Shown here: positions 44,927 through 57,390 of the stretch, one piece after another
Layout of the letters: each line of letters starts with the position of its first letter
Numbering within the stretch: position 1 is the stretch's first letter
NCBI GenBank assembly: GCA_949130495.1
Contig: OX422216.1
Coordinates: 105,221,967-105,285,966 of the forward strand
DNA from: Sambucus nigra
Taxonomy: Eukaryota; Streptophyta; Magnoliopsida; Dipsacales; Adoxaceae
Reading direction: 5' to 3'
DNA: 64,000 bases
The notes under the pieces: model-generated
Databases searched by the model: none
Seen by the model: only the letters and a program-made list of their open reading frames with translations
What the model was told of the DNA's origin: nothing
Made by a program: the position numbers and the translations under genes

Positions 44927-46844
44927 TTGTCTAAGCCCTCTTTTGCCCTCAAAGAACTCATGTAACTCACCATTGATACAAACAGAGAACCTAGTGGTAG
45001 TGACACACTCATAAATCCAACCAATGAATTTGTGATGAAAACAATACATTTGAAGCAATGTGAACAGGAACTCCCATTTGACAGTGCCATAAGCTTTAAG
45101 GATATAAATTTTAAAGGTGCATATAGGGGAAGGTAAGTGCCAATGGTAGTTTCTCATGATTTCTTTCAGGAGGAGTATGTTATCAATAATTGACCTGCCT
45201 TTCACAAAGGCAACTTGCTTCTTACTGATAAGATAAGGTAGGGTGGTCTTCAGTCTATATGCAATGATCTTTGCAATAAACTTATAGATAGTATTGTAGC
45301 AGGATATAGGTCTGAAGTCATTCATATAGTTGGGATTTTGTACTTTGGGGATTATAGAAAGATCTATGCAGTTCCATCTCCATAACGACTGGTCTTCATT
45401 AAAGAAAAATAACACAACCTCAACCACATCATGGACAATGATATCCCAATTCTTCTTAAAGAAATAAGCATTGAACCCATATGGTCCAAGGGCTTTGTTA
45501 GAGCAAATAGATAACATTTCTCCTCTAATCTCATCATTAGTAATGGGACTAATAATACTAGAAGAAGTAACCGAGTCCACCTTCTTATTAATCACATTAT
45601 GCAGAAAATTCATAGGGTTTTCACACACCCGATCCTTGCCAATCAGGTTGGTGAAGTAATCCACAGTAAACTGGGCCACCTACTCCTTCCCCTCAACTCT
45701 AATCCCATTAGCATCAGGAATACTAAGAATTTTCCTTCGACTTCTTTGCTTATTTGATTTCTTGTGAAAGAAGGCATTGTTCATATCCCCCAACTACAGC
45801 CACGTCGTTCTTGACTCCTGCCTGAAAAAAGACTCTTCAATATTTCTTAAGTGTAGGTAGTTGATCACTGCCTCTTGCTCTTCCATATGTACATTAACAT
45901 TGTGCCCATCAGTAATCAAGCCTCATTTAGATGTCATCAAGCTTCATATTTGCCTCCACAACTCTTTTAGACACTTGAGAAAAAAACTTTTTATCAAATC
46001 CTTTGAGGTTTGTTTTTAGCCTACTAAGCTTCTTACTAAGCCTAACCATAGGGTTTCCATGATCAACACAGCACCACGAGTCAGTTAACACCTCTTTGAA
46101 ATCACCATGATCCATTCAGAAGTCGAAAAACTTGAAGGGTTTTAGTTTTCTAGGGCCATCATGAAACAAACTGGTCACAATGGCGCAGTGGTCAGAGATA
46201 CTATGAGGTACCACAACTGCATTGGCCTCAGTGAAGAAGTCAGCCCAATCCCCATTACGAAGAGCCCTATCAATTCTGGTTTGGACATTATTAGCCCCAT
46301 CATGCTTCTTATTCCAGGTAAAATAAAGACGACTAGATATCAAATCATCCAATCCTAACTCATTCAAACAGTTGTTAAACTCATCAACAACCACACTGTT
46401 AATCCCAAGAACCCCTTTTTTCCCTCATCATTTCTAACACAATTAAAATCACCCATAAGAATCCAAGGAGTATTCATAGTAGACTCACTAGCCCTCCTCA
46501 TATAGTTCCATAGATCTATTCTATTACTAGGTTAATTCTCCCCATACACAAAGGAAGCATAGAAGCTCAATCAACTTTACTATGCAAAAAAGGCTTTGAT
46601 AATGAGAGGAAATCAAATCAATTGCAAGGACATTAGGATCCCACCCCACTATAATCCTAGCAACTCCCCTTTCCCCACCACTAGGGCAGTTATTTAAGGA
46701 ATCCCAATAAAAAAAGCATGAGTTCTTAACATTCTCCAGATAATTCCTTCTAATGTTAGTCTCCAATAAGCACACTAAAGAATCCCCAGATTATTCTCCC
46801 GATTACACTAAGGAATCGCCTAATGTTCCAGGAAGCTATTCTAA

Positions 46845-48808
46845 TCATCTTTTAGATTTAGAATTTTTCTTGGCCTTCCCACTGCTGCTTTGTCCAGTTG
46901 GAGTATTCTTAGTGTTCTTCCATGTATTGGTTTTCATATATTCATCAATAGCAATAACTTTCAATGCAAGCCCCCGAGGTTTTGGAGTTTCCTCCTCATC
47001 ACTTTCAATATCTTCTAGGTTAGTCACAACTTTACTTTCTGGCTCTTCAAAAGCCGCAAAGGAGTTGGGCCGTGGAAACAACTGATGGAGGTTCAATGGT
47101 TTTGACCATAGGAGTATGTTTACAATTACTATCACCATGCTTTATAATAAGAGTGGTCCACTCCTGTGTTATAGATGAAATAACTTCCCCTGTGAGAGTG
47201 TTTTCCTTGCTTAATGTCTTCTCCTACCTGGGTTCTTCTACGACCTTACCCACTTTGGGTTCTTCATTATTTTTAACCATCCACACAAGTGTGACTTTGC
47301 TGCATTTGGAAATATTATGGCCAAAAGCCAAGCAATGGCTTCATGAAAGTGGCATGACCTGGCATTCGACATTAATGAGGTTAGTGCTTCCATCCTCCAT
47401 TACTATGTCCACCACCTTGGGGTATTCAGCTTGGGGCTTCATTTCCACATATATGCGAGCATAAGAAATCCTCTTCATCTCCTCCGTGGTCGAATCATCA
47501 TAAACTGGTACACCCATTGCACTGGCTATATAACTCAACCCATCAATAGTCCAGTACTGCATAGGTATGTTATGGAAAAGTACCCATACTGGGACTCTCA
47601 CATTTGTTTCATTGCTGTAGTTGAAATTAGGTTGCCATTTCTTCAACATCACTGCATTACCCACGAAATGCCAGGGGCCATTTTCCACTACCTCATCTAT
47701 ATTTTGGATGTTATCAAACTTAAATATAAAATACCCTTTATCGTGTGAGATCACTTGATTTAGACCGTATTTGTCCCATAGTCTATGAGGCATAGAGTTT
47801 ACAAGCATATAAGGTAGTTTCTTACCGAGAAAATAGCCTATACATACGCTCTCCCATTGAGCATAGCCTTGTTTACCTATTTCGATCGATGGCGTAACTT
47901 TTACCCTATTCTCCACAATTATAGGCCTATGGTACGTGAGTTTGAATATTGGTTACCTCTTGGGGCTAACCACAACTTTCTAAGATTTCATAGCCGTTAG
48001 ATTTTGCTCAGTAGACTATGTGCTAACAGTGGTCCACGTACCTTTAGAAGTGATAGAGTTATTGAGCTTAGGTATGGGTGTAGTAGCTATAATTGTATCC
48101 TTTCCACTAACCTCCAACCCTCTAGTGGTAATGCTTTTCTCATTAGTAGTATTACCTAAAACCGTAGTGGTTTTAAGGTTTCCTTTATGGGTTGTAATGG
48201 CTTCCTCTCTTACTGCGCTATCATCATCAACGATCCTCTTCTTTATGTTAATATCTCCCTCCTTCATACGAACAAAGTTATTAATATCTTCATATGAGAA
48301 ACCCTTCCTCTTTAAGAACTCTATGTATAACTATTTTTCTTCATTAACTCATTGGTTCTAGAGACGTTAATGTTGGTTTCAAGGGTGCTACAATCCGACA
48401 CCACCACTTGTCCTTCTTCAATCTGGTCAGCCTCCCCAACATCACTGCACTTGGGGTATGCCTCAATCAAGGTTTGGAAACCTTCAACCGAGGCAACATC
48501 CCTCACTCCTTCAACCTCCAGTAACTGTGACTTCGGACAGTCCTTACTAGAGCTACTGGTTGAGTTAGGCTTAGAGCCACTACCACTCGCATCAACGTGA
48601 AGTGAGCAGGAAGACATCAAGGTTCAGAGGGTGGTGGATGGGTAGGGGTAGGTATTTGGGAGGTGGTTGGCAAAGGCTCGTTCAATTCTTTCGAAGTCAT
48701 TGGATCCTTTTCCGCGTTCGAGAATCCCCTCCCTTCTTCCACTCCGTCCCGAAGAGTAACTAGGACCAATTTAGTCACGTTTTCATGTTCCAATTGAACA
48801 CTTTCCAT
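46845..48808 (-). pseudogene. LINE ORF1, nearly complete, broken
   Basis: The segment starts with MESVQLEHENVTK (48808). A Ser/Lys-rich part follows (48620-48321, 48267-48016), then the best DUF4283-like domain of the window in a 191-codon frame (47916-47341: GYFLGKKLPYMLVNSMPHRL, GPWHFVGNAVMLKKWQPNFN, VPVWVLFHNIPMQYW, MKRISYARIYVEM). The knuckle (about 47345-47310) is disturbed. The C-terminal basic tail (47138-46845) contains RGLALKVIAIDEYM and a KAKKNSKSKR end. Confidence 0.85.
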
Positions 48809-48870
48809 TTTTGATTATTCTCAAAGGAGAAGATTATTCTCTTTACCAAACATATGCGGATCCAATCACG

Positions 48871-48940
48871 AGTTGTTTATGACTAAGATTAGAGAGGAAG
48901 TTAAACCCATTTGTTCACCTAGTTGTTTATGACTAAGATT
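48871..48940 (+). repeat. Exact 20-bp direct repeat, 50 bp apart
   Basis: AGTTGTTTATGACTAAGATT occurs at 48871-48890 and 48921-48940. It lies at the junction between the 5' end of one minus-strand LINE and the ORF1 of another. It may be a target duplication with filler or a local duplication at a repair junction. Confidence 0.9.
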
Positions 48941-48944
48941 GGTG

Positions 48945-49720
48945 GCTTTACTTAAATTCTATCCTCAATGTAAGTTGGTTTTTGATAAGTGAGTTAAATT
49001 TTCTCTCTTTCTTCTCGGCTACAACAAACTTCCATGACTTAACTATCTGGGCCCCACCGTTACCAGACATGTATTTTGTAGAATGGGCTAAATTATTCTT
49101 TGCTACCTCATCCTTAGAATAAGGAATAGAATACAATTGTCTGTTTATCCCCACGGTAGTCCATGTTTGTTCCTCTGACTGCCTTGGTAGTATCAACAAC
49201 ATGTTGTATGAAATCCACCTTCCCTAAAGCCTCCACTTATGGAGTTATACCACTGTTAGCACCACTTTTGGCATGGTGATTGGTAGTCGAAAGAACTTCC
49301 TTTTTGTGGTGGATGGGGAGAGCTAAATCCGACTTTTTTCCACCATTAGGAAACCTGAAGTTCATGATATCTTTTTGGGTAAAGCATTTTCTATGGATGA
49401 ACTCTGCATAGGCATTCTTCTCCTCATTTATTTTTGTAACCTGTCACCATACATAATGGTTCTGATACTGACGTCCAAGTCACTGAACTTGCCTTCTTCT
49501 GTAGACACTGGATAAAGTGTTGCATTCATGGATAGGAAGAAGTTCAAATGAGGATGAAAGGCTGCCTTGCCTCTCATGGAAGAAGGTAGTAAGGTTGAGG
49601 TCATGGAAGGAGGTTAATAAGGTTAAGAGGTGTGGATGGGAAGCATAGGGAGGTAAGGCTAGATGGGGAGTACATATCAAATGTTTAGAGAGAAGGGAAA
49701 GCATTGTGTTCTTCTGTCAA
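48945..49720 (-). pseudogene. LINE 5' leader and ORF1 N-terminal part
   Basis: Minus strand: leader-derived text (49704-49480, PHLALPPYASHPHLLTLLTS), then about 300 bp of broken ORF1, then 49202-48948 (EEQTWTTVGINRQLYSIPYS, KDEVAKNN, KSWKFVVAEKKERKFN), which matches the ORF1 at 19976-20150. It stops where the DUF4283-like core should begin. A neighbouring LINE lies beyond. Confidence 0.75.
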
Positions 49721-50098
49721 GACGATTGTAAGAGTTCAGATCAGGTTTATTAGTAGAATAAAAACATACAAGTTCATCATGGGGGTATTACTATTCTAGA
49801 ATAATGAACCTAAATGCGTATTATTTTGAAATATAACATTGAAAATGTCCTCATAATTATAACCCAATTTTTAAGGCTTATGATCCAATAAATTCAATCT
49901 CACCCATAAGGAAATGAAAGAAATAATTATGTGAACATTTCAACATTCAATATTCCTCAGGATTAAGTTAATAACTATAAATATAGAAACTTCAAATTCA
50001 CTATTGATAATGTTTGATATATTACTCGTTTACCACTACCATCTTCTTTGAACTATCAAATAAAAACCTAAACCATCAGACATGTTCTCATAGTTAAG
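49721..50098. other. No gene recognised
   Basis: AT-rich DNA between two LINE fragments. I see no repeat end, coding text or RNA gene in it. Confidence 0.6.
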
Positions 50099-50818
50099 AT
50101 GATACCTCTCTATGCTGATTATGTCACAGAAGAAATGAAAAGGATAAGCTATGCCAGAATATGCATAGAACTGGAGGTGAAAGAAGAATATCCCTATAAT
50201 ATAGATGTGGTAATGGACGATGGTGAGGTAGCTGAGATAGGTGTGGAATATGAGGGGAGACTTCCTCATGCAAATCATGTGGGATATTTGGCCACTCAAC
50301 TCTCAGTTATTCCAAAACCAAATATATGTGGGTTTCCAAAGACAATAAGGAGGAGTCTTATCCAGTACCAAACCATAGAGAGATCGTGAAGGCAATGAAG
50401 GAGGGTTGGACATATATTAAAAGGAAAAACTATAGGGAGGAAGCCTCAATCAAACCTCCTACCCCTATGAATGGTAAGACTCTTGATGTTGACTTTGGGG
50501 CTATTTCTAGGGTGTGCAATGCTCCTTCCACTTCAACAGCAAAGTCCCCTCTCTCTCCTCCTACCAAAACCTATAACACTTTTGAAGTGCTAGAAGGGAA
50601 TGAAGAAGAATATGAAGCTACTCTAGAACCATCTGGACTGGCTTTGAAAATCAAAGTTGTAGATGAACTGGATGAAAAGAATAAGAGTTTACTCAATCGT
50701 AAGGATAATAACAACTCTAGTGGGAAAGGCAAAGGCAAAGGCAAAGGAAAGAAGAGGTCGGGGGAAAAACCAAATAATTCAAATGACCAAGCTAGATACT
50801 TGGAACATAAGGGGCCTT
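50099..50818 (+). pseudogene. LINE ORF1 C-terminal half, broken
   Basis: KRISYARICIELEVKEEYPY, then a damaged knuckle (ANHVGYLATQLS where CSHC..GH is expected), a frame change near 50330, and a 164-codon frame (50326-50820) with KSPLSPPTKTYNTFEVLEGN, PSGLALKIKVVDELDEKN and the lysine/glycine run GKGKGKGKGKKRSG before ORF2. The last part overlaps the ORF2 start in another frame. Confidence 0.8.
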
Positions 50819-53800
50819 AACTCACCTCATAAGTAACAAGAAGTGAAGAAGTTAATCCAAGATAATTATTTATCCCTTGTTTGTATCCTTGAATCTAAAG
50901 TTAGGAAGAATCATATTGCTGATGTGGCAAATAACGATTTATGGAATTGGATCTTGTGCCAAAATTGCCCTGATAATGAGCGGGTTATCAGGGTCATTAT
51001 TTCTTGGGACCCTGCCATTTTTGAACTAGAGGTTCTTGATTCTCACCCCCAGGCCTTATTTTGTAAGATTAGTTTTATTAAAGTGAAAAAATTCTTCTTT
51101 GTAACCTTTATATATGGCCTGAACCTAGCCAGTGAGAGAATCTCTTTGTGGAACTTTTTGAGAGCTAACAATAGATCCACTGATGCTCAGCGGTGGACCA
51201 TAATGGGTGACTTCAATATTGTTAGAAATAATGAAGAGAAGAGAGGGAGATGTTGCATTGATTTTAGGGTTGCCTAAGACTTCAATAACTGCTTAGATGA
51301 TATTATGACGGAGGATATGGTCACTTCTGGGCTGTGGTACTCATGGTCCAACAAGAATAATGGAGATTCTAACATGCAGACTAGAATTGATAGAGTTATG
51401 CATAACTCTCAATGGAGTGTTTTCTTCCCAGCTTCCCAATATATTTATCTGTGTCCAGGTATTTTAGATCATAGCCCTATTGTTGTCTTTATGATTGATC
51501 TTAGAAGAAATGCCCCTAAGCCTTTCAAATTTTATGATTTCTGGATGCTTCATAATGATTTCCTCCTAACCCTTGAGAACTCTTGGTCTGAAGATTGTTC
51601 CCTTTCCCCCATGGCTAAGTTGTCCTGCAAGCTTAAAAGATTTAAGCAAGATCTGAAGCTTATGAACTTCAAGTATTACTCCAACATTTCCATGAGAGTT
51701 AAGACTGCCAAACAAAAGTTAGATTATCTCCAAACATCCTTGGATAGAGATGGCTCCAATGTGGTACTCAGTCAGGAGGAGAAGTCATGTGCAATGGAGT
51801 ATACTATTCTCAAAGATGCTGAGGAAACTTTTTCAAGCAAAAGTCTAGAATTAAATGGCTCTAAGAAGGTGATCTCAACACTGCCTTTTTTTATAATAAA
51901 ATCAAATCTAACGATTCTAGGAGGAAAGTCCTTAGTATCCAGGACCAGAATGGGGACACCGTTGAAGGCTTTGAGGCTGTTGTAAAGGAAGTTATTGATT
52001 TGTTCAGTAACCTGGTAGGGAAGGTGAGGAATGGAGAGGGCAATGACACCCCTGTTAACCTTATGTTCAATAAGCTAGATGATTACTAGTGTAATAAGCT
52101 TACTGATCCTATCACTGAGGTTGAAATAAAAGAGGCCTTTTTTACTATTTGCTCTAAAAAATCCCCTAGGCCTGATGGTTTTAATGATGTTTTTTGAAGA
52201 AGAATTAGGGTGTGGTGGGAGAGGATGTGATCTCTGGGGTTAAGCATTTCTTTTCCTTTGGCTATATGCCTAGGCAGTGGAACTGTATAATCTTAGCTCT
52301 CATTCCTAAAATCCCTAACCCCAACTCTATGAGGGATTTTAGGCCTATAGCCTTCTACAACACTATGTATAAATGCATCTCCAAAATTATTACAAATAGT
52401 CTAAAACCCCTAATGCCTTTCCTTATCAGCAATAGACAGGGTGCCTTTGTTCATGGCAGGTCCATCAATGACAACATTATCCTTCTCCAAGAGTTTACGG
52501 GGAACTACCATAGGGACTCTGATACTCCCAAATGCACGCTGAAGGTGGACATCATGAAAGCTTATGATATCGTTGATTGGAAGTTCTTGTTCTCTATTCT
52601 GGAGCAGACCAATCTCCCCCAAGTTCATAGCTTGGATCAAGGATTGTGTTACAAGTGTTTGGTATTCTATTAACATCAATGGGGGGCTCACTAGTTTCTT
52701 TGCTGGAAAAAGAGGTTTGAGATAAGGGGACCCCCTTCCCCCCCTTCCTTTTCCTTTTAGTCATGGAGGCTCTCTCTTGCCTATTGGATAAACATACCAG
52801 CTCCCCCTCTTTCACCTTCTACCCCAAATGCAAGGAAAATAATGTTACTCACCTTAGCTTTGATGATGACCTTGTCATTTTTTTACAGTGGTGATATTGA
52901 TTATGTTATTTATGCGAAGAATGCCTTGGATGATTTTGCCAATTTGAGTGGTCTTTGCTCCAACCTTGACAAAATCAACTTAACAGTCTGGGATTGATCA
53001 ATTTAACATCGATGCCTTGTCTTCTCTTCTTGGGTTTAAGCATAAATCTCCACCTATCATCTACCTAGGGGTTCCTCTTATCTCTACTAGACTCAAAGGC
53101 TCTGATTGCAAGGATCTTATTGACAAGATCACCTCCAAAGTTAAGAGTTGGGCCACCAGGTTTCTTAGTTATGCAAGAAGGCTGCAACTTTCCACTTCTG
53201 TCCTTTTCAGCACTCAAGTTTATTGGGCTTCCTTATTTATCCTGCCAAAAAGTGTTATTAAGGCCATTGATAAATGCATCAGGGATTTTTTTATGGAATG
53301 GTACTGAGCTCAAGCATAGTGGGGCCAAAGTGACTTGGGAAAAGGTGTGTAAGCCCAAGAAGGAAGGGGGTCTTGGCATTAAATATTTAGAAACTTGGAA
53401 CAGGGATGCTATCTCTAAAAACCTTTGGAACCTCTTCTCCAAAAAGGATAGCCATTGGGTTAGATGGTGCCATACCTACAAGATAAAGGGGAGAAGTCTA
53501 TGGGATATTAAATGTCCTCAAGACCCTTCTTTGAGTTAGAGGAAAATTCTTAAAAGTAGGGAGGAGGTTAGACCATACATAAAAGTCATTTTGGGCAATG
53601 GGAAGGACACCTTCATTTGGCATGACAATTGGCACTTTCTTGGCCCTCTCCTCCCTTTATTTGGGGAATGAATATTTATGATGCTACTAGCAACTCTGGG
53701 GCTAAAGTTTTAGATTTTGTTTAGGGCTCTGCCTGGGCTTGGCCTGATACTGTAACTTAGGAACTCAATGACATAAGGAACTCTCATTCTCCCCCTATTC

Positions 53801-54121
53801 AGCTGAATTTGGATGATAGAGTGATCTGAACTCCCAATAGCAATGGAGATTTCTCTATTGCTTCTGCCTATGATAATACTAGATCGCATTCTGCTACTGT
53901 CCAATGGTATAACCTTGTATGGCATAAGGGATGCATCCCTAAGTGCTCTTTCATCCTATGGCTTGTGTGCGATAAAACTCTTGTTACTAAGGACAAGCTT
54001 CTAGATTGGGGCATTATGGATAACTCCAATTGCGTCCTTTGCAACAATGGTATTGATTGCATTGACCATATTATGAATGAGTGTCCTTTCCATGCTCTTG
54101 TTTGGGAAGAGGTATTGCATT
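50784..54121 (+). pseudogene. LINE ORF2: EN-RT-zf-RVT, broken
   Basis: Start MTKLDTWNIRGLNSPHK then a stop. A 144-codon frame (50843-51277) follows: LESKVRKNHIADVANN, VIISWDPAIFELEVLDSHPQ, FVTFIYGLNLASERISLWNF, IMGDFNIVRNNEEKRGRC. The 51305-51985 frame has VQTRID-type MQTRIDRVMHN, LDHSPIVVFMIDL (SDH changed to LDH) and KPFKFYDFWMLHNDF. RT: PRQWNCIILALIPKIPNPNS, GAFVHGRSINDNIILLQEFT, KVDIMKAYDIVDWKFLF, LSFDDDLVIF (both catalytic aspartates kept) and YLGVPLISTRLKGSDCKDLI. zf-RVT at 53900-54121 is complete up to the last zinc ligand. Several stops. Confidence 0.88.
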
Positions 54122-54357
54122 GACATACTAGGGTTCTTGACATTTAAATTTGGGGATTTCAAATTTTGATGATGATTAGTGATGATTTAATGATGATATA
54201 TTGTTGGAAATCATATATAGATGTTAGGTAGTTGATTGGGATTGAATGATTGGTGTTTGGGCTGATTATTTTAGAGGTTTTAGGCTTAAAATGGTGGAAA
54301 ATGAAACTGTTAAGGGTGCAGAACGTAATAGGTATAGTGGAGAAGAATACTACTCAA

Positions 54358-54450
54358 TCTCTCGTTCGAACGAGATTGAGCTTGGTTCGAACGAGAAAGG
54401 ATCTCGCGAGATGTCGTTCAAATGACATTAGACCTCATTCGAACGACAGG
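54358..54450 (+). repeat. Cluster of palindromes in the LTR
   Basis: TCTCGTTCGAACGAGA (54360-54375) and ATCTCGCGAGAT (54401-54412) are perfect palindromes, and GGTTCGAACGAG and CATTCGAACGAC are related units. It occupies the position of the TCCGGA array of the sister LTR (3797-4001) but with a different core (TTCGAA). Confidence 0.85.
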
Positions 54451-54732
54451 TTCAAAAATGTGGAATATTCCAATTTTTACCCAATTAAGTTTACACAGTT
54501 ATTTGAGATAGGAAACTGTCGTTGGGTGATTGTAGCATAGTGCATACTCGTTAGGGAATATTCGTAGAATAATACCTTGAATATTTGGAAAGGTGAATTA
54601 ACCTTGGAAATTTTGAGAGAGTGAATAACGGAATTAACTATATTATAATTAGTAATAAGAGAATACTACGTATGGAAAATACATGTAAGGGTTGGGTGAA
54701 TACCTTGAATTTTAATAGGGTGTGGAAATGCC

Positions 54733-54841
<109 letters not shown>

Positions 54842-55222
54842 GTGTGTATAGCATACCTACACTGCTTGATATCAGGAGGAGGTTTTCGCACAGTGGACAG
54901 CCTTATCCTGGGTGACCCAATGGGGGGATATTTGACTTGTACCCAGACTATATTAACTTGGTTACGTGCTATCTGAGATGCAAGATAGTTTAGAAGGCTG
55001 AATGAGAGTGTAGGTATGTGCGTGACCCATTTGGCTGGGGAATATACTCGCCTACAATATTTGTGATTTGAATTTACGGTTCATGAGAGATTGAACCAGT
55101 AGTCCTTCATGCAGTGAGTGATGCACCGGGACATGATAGTAGAGTATGCATTGTGCCAAATGGTCTTAACCTAAGGGTACATGATTATTTATATATATAT
55201 ATATAGGGATGCTGTGACTATG

Positions 55223-55226
<4 letters not shown>

Positions 55227-55281
<55 letters not shown>
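55227..55281 (+). repeat. (TA)n microsatellite
   Basis: A TA dinucleotide run inside the LTR, at the position where the sister LTR took up its second Helitron (a T/A-rich site). Confidence 0.97.
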
Positions 55282-55283
<2 letters not shown>

Positions 55284-56279
55284 TTGTGGATAAATTCTAC
55301 CATGTGAAATTAGTAGATATGGTAACATTGATAAATAAATAAAATCAGGTGGGTAAAAGATTTACTATTAGTACAACGAATATGAAATGTGATTTTGGGT
55401 TAAATGATTTTAGTAACGTATTGTATGGGCGATAATTACTCATGCGAGATATAATTATAAGTATAAATAAGTCTATGACCTATTTGGGAACATTATAGAT
55501 AACTAGGTTAGGATAGATGTACGTTAGGCGTGCACAATATTGGAGAGGTGAGAATCTCACGTGAGAGTTCGAAACTAACATGCACATAATACTTGCTTCA
55601 TTGCAGTTTTAAATACTTGCTAAAACAAATATTTTTACAACTCGGGCTCTAACACATTTATTGCTATTCTTCTCTCTTTTTCTATATATATACATATTAT
55701 ATATCAAGTGCCCCACCACAGGGGTACCAGACTTAGACACGTGGATCATTTAGCGAGCTGCAGCAGTTGTGGGAGTTGCAAGTCCTTGCATTTAGACGCT
55801 TCTATCAGTTCCTTCTTTTATTTATTTTTTTAGGAAAAGGGGTAAACCCCCCTAGATTTTCAGACATTTCATTTAGGGCAATTTTTGCCCATTCTCAATC
55901 GTTTTATTAGAGATTGTACTCAGTTTACTTTAGTAGTTTATTTCTGTTGCACTTGAGGATTTTATGGTTTGTTGGTTTGAGACTTTGAACTGGAATGTTT
56001 TATCCAATCTTATTTATTTCAGTAGTTGATTCATGTCCATTATTTATTATATTCATGTGGAATGTAAATATTTTATGTTTTAAAGAATGGAAATTTATTA
56101 ACGGATTATTTGGGTATAATTAAACAAAAAATATTTTGACACTTGCTTAATTATTTATTAGGTGATTTATAATATGAAATGTTTTTCGATAATGATGCTA
56201 AGAATAAATCCACCGAACATTTTGTTTTAAATTTAATAAAGGACTGATCACCCGATATTTAATTGGGCGAGGTGTCACA

Positions 56280-56944
56280 AAAATTCAGTCCTAACTATCT
56301 ACCCTCGCTTGGGTTCAACCAACATACTGAGGGTTGACATGGTCTCTTATAAAGTTCCTCATAATGGGCCATAGAAATAGACTTCTGGTAACCATTGTTA
56401 TACGCTACCTTAACTAATATTAAATGATAAAGGCTCTATAATTTTCTCATATCAACTTAATAGTACTAAAGAAAACTAGTCAACTCATAACTCCTAAATC
56501 CACAACTCCTACCCTTTCTAGACTCTATAAGTGGGATGTCTCGTAAATGAAATCCAAACAAGGAACCCCTTGATACACTTATGTTTAGATTATGTAGTTG
56601 CTGGGATAAAAACTAGACTAATCCTTCTATACATCCTTCATTGTACAAGTACATTTCCCATCACTCCTAACTCCAAATGTACCATTATAATAGTCAATCA
56701 TAGTAACTCTCAAGAGTAAATATTATAAGTCCACGTCTGTTGCTAATTTGTTTTAACAACATAACCTCTATCTACTGAATGAAATTAACATAATTTATCC
56801 AAAATCCCAACAACCTTTATCTAAATAGCCAAAGTCCAAATCCTAGTATTATCATTTCACAAATTAAGTCCTATTAATACCAAACACCAAAAATAACTCC
56901 TTCAATCAAATGCGTAATTATTCACCCAGTTATAATGTACACTC
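56280..56944. other. No gene recognised; probably decayed retroelement
   Basis: AT-rich sequence with no coding match that I can support. It may be the worn internal part of the minus-strand gag-bearing element to its right. Confidence 0.5.
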
Positions 56945-57390
56945 TTTTTTTGGGTAAGTAAAATGTATATATAAAATAAACAAGGAACAAAAACTAGGGG
57001 CAAACCCCTTGGAAGCCATCCAGGAAAAATACATCGTTGATGGGCATACTCAATCAATCAAAGACAAAACAAAACTGTAAAGGAATACACAAAGCCAAAT
57101 TAGTCTTCAAGGGAGGCTTCAGGGAGTCCCCAATAGTTACAGGCCATCCAATTATTATAGCATCTCCTAGCTTTCTTCCACATCATAACTTTGCATCTAA
57201 CCATGAACTCGATATCCTTGATTAGCTCAATGGGATTCTTTCTCCATCGTCATATTTAGAATATGCATCCAAATGCAATACACAGTGGTGGAAAAGGATA
57301 GGGCTCTTAACTTGGTCATGAAAGAGTTGCCTATTGAGATAATGGTTGCCTCATTTACTTCCTCCCTCCAGTCCCCATAGATCTATACAC
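56945..57390 (-). mobile_element. 5'-truncated LINE tail, minus strand
   Basis: An A-run (complement of 56944-56951) and TTACCC, the stem AGGGG TTTG CCCCT (complement of 56996-57009), and the last part of ORF2 in worn form. Flanks GTACACTC and TATACACC may be an imperfect target duplication. Confidence 0.75.

Larger units (their letters stand above)
41930..46800 (-). pseudogene. LINE ORF2: EN-RT-zf-RVT, split, active site mutated
   Basis: Endonuclease: LLETNIRRNYLENVKNSCFF, RIIVGWDPNVLAIDLISSHY (46775-46527), VQTRIDRALRNGDWADFF and SISDHCAIVTSLF (46394-46116). RT: ITNDEIRGEM, MNDFRPISCYNTIYKFIAKI, KGRSIIDNILLLKEIMRNYH, GLRQGDP (45679-44930). After the inserted LINE, MCFTNDIMMFC (43472-43461 holds FTND where FADD is expected: the first catalytic aspartate is asparagine), followed by an 18-base G-run. 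Then YLGVLIITTRLKKDDYKRLI, AGRLQLINSVIFG and zf-RVT CGMCNLHDETTNHLF (42561-42043). Non-functional. Confidence 0.87.
41917..48830 (-). mobile_element. Long minus-strand LINE, split by a plus-strand LINE
   Basis: The copy runs from its 5' end near 48830 to 44927, is interrupted by the LINE at 43588-44926, and resumes 43587-41917, where an LTR cuts its last few codons and 3' UTR. Continuity is shown by the RT: GKRGLRQGDP ends at the right break and the next expected RT residues (FSYIIDMACLNPNLNYHPRC) follow from the left break. GAGTATCTCC (left) and GGGTCTCCTT (right) look like a decayed target duplication. Confidence 0.87.
50099..54121 (+). mobile_element. LINE lacking its 5' end and 3' UTR
   Basis: It begins in ORF1 just after the DUF4283-like core (MIPLYADYVTEEMKRISYAR) and runs through ORF2 to the zf-RVT zinc residues (CVLCNNGIDCIDHIMNECP), where the truncated LTR begins at about 54122. 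It is one of the longest continuous LINE stretches on the plus strand. Confidence 0.88.
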
